Positions 42,574 to 47,862 of a stretch of 47,862 nt of DNA are shown here, piece after piece. How positions within the stretch are numbered: position 1 is the first letter of the stretch; each line of letters starts with the position of its first letter. A model generated the notes under the pieces. The model worked only from the letters and a program-made list of their open reading frames with translations. It was not told where the DNA came from and ran no database searches. The stretch comes from Thermoproteota archaeon (lineage in GTDB: Archaea > Korarchaeota > Korarchaeia > Korarchaeales > Korarchaeaceae). The stretch is taken from contig JAOZGJ010000012.1 in NCBI GenBank assembly GCA_027491785.1, forward strand, positions 1 through 47,862, in the 5' to 3' direction. The position numbers and the translations under genes were made by a program.

Positions 42574-43911
42574 ATGAAGTTCATAGATAGGAAGAGGGAA
42601 CTCTACTTCTTGGAGGAGGCCTACAAATCTCCAAAACCCCAGCTGGTGATAATATATGGGAGGAGAAGAATAGGGAAGACTGAGCTTGTGACGAGATTCC
42701 TCAGGGATAAACCCCACGTTTACTATCTCGCGGACCTAGAGTCAGAGCCCTCCCAGCTGAGCAAGTTCAAGAGATCCATGGAATCCTTGGTGCAGGAAGA
42801 AACCTTCAGGAGAGCGGAGTTCAGGAACTGGGAGGACATCTTCGCGGCCTTCGTAGACAGATGGAGGGGAGATACGAGGCCTGTCATAGCTATAGATGAG
42901 TTCCCTAACTTGGTGAGGGTGAATCCGGCCTTCCCCTCAATACTACAGCGCATCTGGGACCTTTATCTCTCAAAAGCCAGCATTATGATGATCTTAACTG
43001 GTTCTTCAGTTTCTGTAATGGAAGAAGAGGCCCTCAGCTCAAAGTCCCCCCTGTATGGGAGGAGAACGGGCCAGTGGAAACTTGAACCGATCAGCCCCGA
43101 GTATCTTAGGGAGTTCCTACCATACGAAGATGAGGATCTCGCCAAGGCCTATGGGGTGACGGGCGGGGTGCCCCACTACCTCAACCTCTTCGATCCAAAT
43201 CTCCCGTTCTGGGACAATGTGGAGAGATTAGCACTTAGTAAAGGCGGAGTACTCTATGAAGAGGCAGATTTCCTTTTAAGGGAGGAGCTTAGGGATCCCT
43301 CAAATTATAAGAGCATATTAGAGGCCATAGCTAAGGGTGCGACAAGATTGGGGGAGATATGCAACCTGTCGGGTTTGGGCAAGGGTCTCATCTCAAAATA
43401 TCTCAGCGTGTTGGAGAGACTGGACATAGTAGTTGGAGAGAGGCCCTATGGATCAGGGCCGAGAAGTAAGAGGAAGAGGTACAGGATAAAGGATCCCTTC
43501 TTCAGATTTTATTTCAGGTACATTCAGCCCAACAAGTGGATGATTGAATCGGGCTTGGGGAGTGAGCTGAGAAATGACATAGCGGCCGATTACGATAACT
43601 TCATGGGGCCTACCTTGGAGGAAATATGCAGGAAGGTTCTCCCCAAACGCTTCCGCGCTAGGAGGGTGGGTAGATGGTGGAGCGGGGAAGGAGATCTTGA
43701 CCTAGTGCTGGAAGGCAGGGGCACCGTGGTAGTGGAGTGCAAGTGGGGGATTGCGAGGGTGCAGAGGGAGGAGACCCGGATGAAGAGGCTAGCAGCCTTG
43801 GCCGGCATAAGGGCGAGCACCTACGTGATAGTGGGTAGGAAGTTCGAGGGTGAGCCGGGGCCTGATGTCAAGCTTCTCTCCCTGAAAGAGCTGTTGTCCC
43901 ACTTCACCTAG
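42574..43911 (+). CDS. Arch_ATPase/DUF234 family ATPase 2, 445 aa
   Basis: This paralogue of the gene at 29562 has the same architecture: Walker A YGRRRIGKTELV near residue 28, Walker B VIAIDEFPNL near 106, TGSSVSVMEEE and LYGRRTGQW, a winged helix with LGEICNLSGLGKGLISKYL near residue 262, and a C-terminal nuclease-like domain with GDLDLVL and VVVECKW (about 370-390). The two proteins align throughout. The DNA-binding domain and the shared palindromes suggest that each regulates its own gene. Confidence 0.87.
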   Translation: MKFIDRKRELYFLEEAYKSPKPQLVIIYGRRRIGKTELVTRFLRDKPHVYYLADLESEPSQLSKFKRSMESLVQEETFRRAEFRNWEDIFAAFVDRWRGDTRPVIAIDEFPNLVRVNPAFPSILQRIWDLYLSKASIMMILTGSSVSVMEEEALSSKSPLYGRRTGQWKLEPISPEYLREFLPYEDEDLAKAYGVTGGVPHYLNLFDPNLPFWDNVERLALSKGGVLYEEADFLLREELRDPSNYKSILEAIAKGATRLGEICNLSGLGKGLISKYLSVLERLDIVVGERPYGSGPRSKRKRYRIKDPFFRFYFRYIQPNKWMIESGLGSELRNDIAADYDNFMGPTLEEICRKVLPKRFRARRVGRWWSGEGDLDLVLEGRGTVVVECKWGIARVQREETRMKRLAALAGIRASTYVIVGRKFEGEPGPDVKLLSLKELLSHFT

Positions 43912-44486
43912 TGGGGAGATGAATTCCTTACATGTTCTTAAAATTGTTCATAATTCGAGATTTTATTAATAACATTGAATCTAGAGGAAGCCTGATTTGC
44001 AGGAACGAGGATGGGAGTGGAATTCACATGGTCTATTTGAGGGATTTGGTTCGTCTCTTCCTTTCCTTCTTTAGGAGAGTTGGATAGCCCTTAACAGATT
44101 CCTCTCTTAGGAAGCTCTCTCCTATGAACTTACTCATTAGGGAATATCTCTATTTCGATTTCTACATGGAGTTCCTGAGATAATAGAAGGGGCAAAAGAT
44201 GCTTGATCGAGAAAGAGAAAGGGAGATACTTTGGAGAACACTCACAAAGAACAGGAGTTAATAGATGATGTTGAGAAATGATAGAGGAGGTGATGCTCTA
44301 TCAATGAATCCCTTAACTCCTCTCTTCTTGGGATGATAGCAAAGATATTCGACTGCTTGTCGAGGAGCTGGCTAAAGTCAAGGTAAGATGAGAAGCTTGT
44401 TACGTTCATTTCGGAGGACGCATATATTGAGTGAATGTATAGAAGATTGAACTGATTTATTAATATTCCATGAGCTGGGTAGGAGG
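43912..44486. other. 575-base spacer with scattered coding-like fragments
   Basis: No intact gene is present. On the plus strand short protein-like pieces are MVYLRDLVRLFLSFFRRVG, then a TAG and MNLLIREYLYFDFYMEFLR (same frame, about 44028-44183), LENTHKEQELIDDVEK near 44231-44280, and DDSKDIRLLVEELAKVKVR near 44333-44390. They look like remnants of one or more decayed genes. A TATA-like TTTATTAATATT at 44455-44466 serves the CopB gene. Confidence 0.35.
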
Positions 44487-44492
44487 TTGGAG

Positions 44493-46643
44493 ATGGGTCA
44501 CATTCACTACGAGCATGGAGGCGTTCATGATAGGTATGTACCTGCTTGTCCCAAGCAGAAATACGAGCATCCTGCTATGCATCAAGAGAAGAAAGTAGGA
44601 TTACAAGGGCATAGAGGTGAAGCTGAGGACAGTTCTTTAGGGAACCACTCCCACAGGCATGGTCGCTCAGCTCATCGTAAGCACATGATGGAGGACTTCA
44701 AGAGAAGGTTCATTGTCTCTACCTTAGTCACAGTGCCTATCCTCTTCCTCTCTCCCCTCATCCAGAGGTTCTTGGGGATTAAAGTAACATTCTTTGGAGA
44801 TGATCTTGCTCTCTTCGCTCTCTCCCTCTTCATATACATCTATGGTGGGAGGCCCTTCCTAGAGGGCATGGCCAGAGAGTTTAGGAGTAAAAACCCAGGG
44901 ATGATGACTCTTATAGGGTTGGCGATATCTGTAGCTTTCTTTTACAGCTCTGCAGTCACCTTCGGTCTCCAAGGAAGGACCTTCTACTGGGAACTCGCTA
45001 CTCTTATTGACATAATGCTCCTCGGGCACTACATAGAGATGAGATCCGTCTTGGGGGCATCTAGAGCTCTAGAGGAGCTCGTGAAGCTAATGCCGACCGA
45101 GGCCCATCTAATAACGGGCAGCGATATCAGGGAAGTCCCAGTTAGCGGGCTCAAGCCAGGAGATCTGGTTCTGGTGAAGCCCGGAGAGAAGATCCCCGTC
45201 GATGGAACAGTGGTCGAGGGAGAGACCAGCGTGGATGAGTCGATGCTCACAGGAGAGTCTAATCCTGTCTACAAGGGACCGGGAAGCGAGGTGATAGGTG
45301 GCTCAGTTAACTTGGAGGGCTCCCTCAAAGTGAGGGTCAGGAGAACGGGCGAGGAGAGCTATCTGATGCAGGTCCTAGAGCTTGTCAGGAGAGCCCAAGA
45401 GTCCAGATCAAGGACCCAAGATTTAGCTAACAGGGCATCTTTCTGGCTAACGGTCCTCTCGATAACAGTCGGTGCGATAACCTTTGTAGCTTGGCTCCTG
45501 ATGGGTATGCCTTCGGTCTTCTCTTTGGAGAGGACCGTCACGGTCATGGTGATAACGTGCCCTCATGCCCTCGGATTAGCTATTCCTCTGGTGATTGCCG
45601 TATCTACGTCCCTTTCAGCGAGAAAGGGCATACTGGTCAGGGATAGGGAGGCCTTCGAGAGGGCAAAGAACGTGGAGATAGTAGTCTATGACAAGACAGG
45701 CACCTTGACCGAGGGTAGGTTCGTGGTAACCGATGTGATCCCAATGGCTGAGGACGAAGGTAAGGGCAGAGATGAAGATGGAGTTGGGAGTTGGAGCGAG
45801 GAAGATGTGCTGAGATATGCTGCAGCCCTGGAGTCTAGATCGGAGCATCCCATAGCTAGGGGTATAGTTGAGGAGGCCGAGAGGAGAAATATTAGCTTTG
45901 GGGAGGCGAGCGAATTCAGAGCCATTCCAGGTAAGGGAGCCGAGGGCTTGGTTGAGGGGAGAAAGGTAACCGTAGCTAGTCCCAAGCTCCTCCAAGAGCT
46001 GGGTATAGAGCACGATGAAGAAGTCAGGGAAGTCATGGAGCAGGGAAAGACCGTTGTGATGCTGCTAGTGGATGGAAAGCCTGTGGGAGCCTTAGCCCTA
46101 GCTGACAGGGTGAGGGACGAGTCGAGAGAAGCAGTCGCCAAGCTCAAGGAGAGGGGAATCAGGGTCTTCATGCTAACAGGCGATAACTCCAAGGTGGCAA
46201 GGTGGGTATCTGAGGAGCTCGGACTGGATGGCTACTTCGCTGAGGTGCTGCCGCACGAGAAGGCGGAGAAGGTGGAGGAGCTGAGGAAGCAGGGCGTTGT
46301 GGCCATGGTTGGGGATGGGATAAACGATGCTCCCGCATTGGTGCAAGCTGACGTCGGCATAGCAATAGGCGCCGGTACTGACGTGGCCATCGAGAGCGCT
46401 GACATAGTGCTCGTGAGAAACGATCCTAGGGATGTGATCGAGGTGATAGACTTGGCTTCTAAGACCTATGGGAAGATGGTCCAGAACTTGGCTTGGGCAA
46501 CCGGTTACAACGCGATAGCCATACCTTTGGCTGCTGGAATTCTCTATCCGTGGGGGATATTGCTCAGCCCGGCCGTTGGGGCCGTTCTGATGTCCCTCAG
46601 CACGGTAATAGTCGCAGTGAATGCGAGGTTCCTTAGGGCCTGA
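44493..46643 (+). CDS. copB: CopB-type (P1B) heavy-metal-transporting ATPase, 716 aa
   Basis: This is an ATP-driven metal exporter of the cell membrane. The phosphorylated Asp is Asp400 in [13 protein letters not shown] begins at residue 253, and the membrane metal site is CPH at residue 356, the mark of the CopB group (Cu, possibly Ag). The hinge [18 protein letters not shown] is complete. The first 70 residues hold many His plus a Cys and Met but no CxxC domain, again CopB-like. The ATG at 44493 is preferred, with AGGAGG six bases upstream. It stands alone. Confidence 0.9.
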   Translation: MGHIHYEHGGVHDRYVPACPKQKYEHPAMHQEKKVGLQGHRGEAEDSSLGNHSHRHGRSAHRKHMMEDFKRRFIVSTLVTVPILFLSPLIQRFLGIKVTFFGDDLALFALSLFIYIYGGRPFLEGMAREFRSKNPGMMTLIGLAISVAFFYSSAVTFGLQGRTFYWELATLIDIMLLGHYIEMRSVLGASRALEELVKLMPTEAHLITGSDIREVPVSGLKPGDLVLVKPGEKIPVDGTVVEGETSVDESMLTGESNPVYKGPGSEVIGGSVNLEGSLKVRVRRTGEESYLMQVLELVRRAQESRSRTQDLANRASFWLTVLSITVGAITFVAWLLMGMPSVFSLERTVTVMVITCPHALGLAIPLVIAVSTSLSARKGILVRDREAFERAKNVEIVVYDKTGTLTEGRFVVTDVIPMAEDEGKGRDEDGVGSWSEEDVLRYAAALESRSEHPIARGIVEEAERRNISFGEASEFRAIPGKGAEGLVEGRKVTVASPKLLQELGIEHDEEVREVMEQGKTVVMLLVDGKPVGALALADRVRDESREAVAKLKERGIRVFMLTGDNSKVARWVSEELGLDGYFAEVLPHEKAEKVEELRKQGVVAMVGDGINDAPALVQADVGIAIGAGTDVAIESADIVLVRNDPRDVIEVIDLASKTYGKMVQNLAWATGYNAIAIPLAAGILYPWGILLSPAVGAVLMSLSTVIVAVNARFLRA

Positions 46644-46743
46644 TCCACCGATGGGAAATCAGATGGAACATTAAACGTAGGTAGTCATTCCCATCTCCGA
46701 TACCGATTCAATATTTTCATTCTCAACCTAATTCTACCCAATT

Positions 46744-46769
46744 CAGCTCAGCCCAGCTCTCAGCTTAGC
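46744..46769. repeat. CAGCT/CAGCC pentamer tract
   Basis: Five-base units CAGCT-CAGCC-CAGCT followed by CTCAGCTTAGC lie in the spacer after CopB. A second pyrimidine-rich pentamer tract (TTTCA/TTCCA type) is at 46931-46960. Confidence 0.45.
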
Positions 46770-46778
46770 GGTAGGTAG

Positions 46779-47009
46779 AGGCCCAGCGCGACCTTGATAC
46801 TTTTATTGGAGCCTTTTGAGATCTCCTCGCTGGGCCCACTCCTTGCCTTTCTGGTTACCGTAGTTCCAAGGTTCATTAGTAGGTAGGAGGAGAACTTGGC
46901 TCTTTTGGAAATACTTCACTTCGCTGCATTGTATTTCATTCCATTTTATTTCGTTCCATTGCTCCTGTCAGCTGTACACCCGAAGTCCTTGAGAGATCGC
47001 TTCCGTTAG
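46779..47009 (+). pseudogene. possible decayed small membrane-protein gene
   Basis: One plus frame reads like a membrane protein (TLILLLEPFEISSLGPLLAF, LVTVVPRFISR, a TAG at 46884, then ENLALLEILHFAALYFIPFY and FVPLLLSAVHPKS) and ends at a TAG at 47007. There is no start codon with a ribosome site. It could also be an accident of C/T-rich DNA. The spacer also contains a nine-base perfect stem, GGCCCAGCG (46780-46788) with CGCTGGGCC (46828-46836). Confidence 0.25.
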
Positions 47010-47042
47010 TAAGTCAGGTAACTATGCAGCTAACATGCCTCT

Positions 47043-47862
47043 CTACAAAACGTGGAGGATCATCCTGAGGAAATGTCTAACTCCAAGGACCTTCCTTGTA
47101 TGACTGATTATATGCCTAATTGCCTTGGAACCGTTCCTCCCCGTCCTAACCCTATCCCTATATCCACATTCACAACTCTCATATCTCAGCCCTCTGATCA
47201 GCGCTACAGGTATCCCCTGACCAGTTTGCCTCATCACCAGAGCGGCTGATGCACAAACCTCATGGGCTATCGCATCTATTCCACCGAATTTGGGCTTACC
47301 ATATAGATCTGGCTCTCCAAAACCTCTATCTATAGGTTCGATTCCATAAGATCCTCTAGCAATATCTATTGAGCCTGCTAGAAAGGCTTCCGTGTCGCAC
47401 ACTACCACGGAAACCTCCTTCCCAGTAAGCTCTCTTATCCTATCTCTGATACTTCTAGCCACCTCATCAGAGTTCCTAGGTGGTATGGAAACGATTCCTG
47501 GCGGATGATTTGAGGAGTCGAGGCCTGCATCCGTCCATAACATCCCATCGCGCAGGACCAAGAAGATCGTCGGGAACTCATCTAAAGTCCTTTTAGCTAG
47601 CTCTGGATCCCTGGAGAAGGATTGAAAATCTAGTATACCTTCATCTGCAAGCTTCTTGACGGGTATCGCGAGGAGAAGCTTATCGCTCTCCCTCAGGAGA
47701 ACTTCAATGAATCTAGGGTCCTCCTCTACCTTAGAAGCTATCCTCAGGGCCCTATCAGAGGGCTTAACCTCATTTAGCTTGACGATTAATCCCATGGACT
47801 TTGATAGTATCTTACAGGTAACTGCTATCACGTCCCCATCTTCAAGTCCAAGGCCCTGCTCT
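47043..47862 (-). CDS. cofE: CofE-family F420-0:gamma-glutamyl ligase, cut by the window edge
   Basis: In F420-making organisms this family adds glutamate to F420-0 with GTP. The visible part begins inside the gene (GLEDGDVIAVTCKILSK, matching the GDvivvt.K motif) and continues through DAGLDSSNHPPG, ARSIRDRIRELTGKEVSVVV with CDTEAFLAGS, and HEVCASAALVMRQTGQGIPV then ALIRGLRYE. These match the CofE core well, although the usual DTfGRPwR reads CDTEAFLAG. The N-terminus lies beyond position 47862. The C-terminal tail after GLRYE is basic and unusual. Confidence 0.8.
   Translation of the reverse strand, partial: EQGLGLEDGDVIAVTCKILSKSMGLIVKLNEVKPSDRALRIASKVEEDPRFIEVLLRESDKLLLAIPVKKLADEGILDFQSFSRDPELAKRTLDEFPTIFLVLRDGMLWTDAGLDSSNHPPGIVSIPPRNSDEVARSIRDRIRELTGKEVSVVVCDTEAFLAGSIDIARGSYGIEPIDRGFGEPDLYGKPKFGGIDAIAHEVCASAALVMRQTGQGIPVALIRGLRYESCECGYRDRVRTGRNGSKAIRHIISHTRKVLGVRHFLRMILHVL

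Noticed and set aside
46779-47009. Readthrough of TAG as pyrrolysine in spacer frames
   Set aside because: Genuine genes here (for example the MNT gene at 13629 and the COG1665 gene at 9166) use TAG as stop, and no pyl gene is visible, so reassigned TAG is not supported.
1-47862. CRISPR array, rRNA, tRNA, complete insertion sequence or provirus
   Set aside because: No regularly spaced direct repeats, RNA gene signatures, transposase, integrase or capsid-type genes were found.

Overview
The window is from a thermophilic archaeon. Genes are dense, Arg codons are mostly AGG/AGA and Ile is often ATA. TATA-like boxes lie 25-45 bases before many starts, and several transcripts look leaderless. Gene types are archaeal: VapBC, HEPN/MNT and AbiE toxin-antitoxin pairs, Arch_ATPase/DUF234 ATPases, UPF0282, COG1665, split GcvP-like subunits, CofE and CooS. 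No rRNA, tRNA or ribosomal protein gene is present, so the lineage cannot be fixed; a Korarchaeota or other Thermoproteota-related thermophile would fit.

Layout. 1-2.8 kb: a small unknown gene and a two-gene ABC exporter. 2.9-3.6 kb: HEPN/MNT pair 1. 3.8-8.7 kb: a minus-strand carbon monoxide dehydrogenase operon, cooF-cooS-FNOR-cooC, in which cooS carries a one-base frameshift and the FNOR gene is cut in two by a 61-base insertion bounded by 24-base direct repeats. 9.1-10.2 kb: a COG1665 nucleotidyltransferase with an apparently frameshifted tail. 10.7-15.5 kb: Ldh_2 dehydrogenase, CitG-like protein, HEPN/MNT pair 2 (lying between a degenerate copy and the real copy of the larE 3' end), LarE, and a divergent CofE-family protein. 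15.6-20.9 kb: a membrane-anchored unknown, VapBC, a GT-C-like membrane protein, a UPF0282 MBL hydrolase and an AbiE system with a perfect operator. 21.2-27.7 kb: GDPD, then a tight operon of SDR, GcvPA-like, GcvPB-like and AcoX-like kinase, followed by a DUF3782-type protein. 28.1-31.5 kb: SixA, a YhfC-like membrane protein, Arch_ATPase 1 and a conserved unknown. 31.6-37.2 kb: a complete peptide-type ABC importer. 37.2-39.2 kb: HEPN-family remnants, a HepT-like gene and a coiled-coil protein. 39.5-42.2 kb: aconitase. 42.6-43.9 kb: Arch_ATPase 2. 44.5-46.6 kb: a CopB-type metal ATPase. The right edge cuts a CofE gene.

How the genes work together. The importer supplies peptides. The CODH operon, if functional, would pass electrons from CO through the CooF ferredoxin to a flavin NAD(P)-type oxidoreductase. 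The GcvP-like pair is altered at several motifs that are nearly invariant in glycine decarboxylase and has no GcvT, GcvH or Lpd beside it, so it may be a different PLP enzyme working with the SDR and the kinase. Many small conflict or regulatory modules sit between metabolic genes, and several have clear palindromic operators. Both Arch_ATPase genes are preceded by the same twin-palindrome arrangement with 15-base spacing.

Caution. At least three single-base frameshifts in G/C-rich runs, and several coding-like frames broken by one or two lesions, mean that either the assembly has indel errors or the spacers hold decaying genes. The sequence alone cannot decide which.
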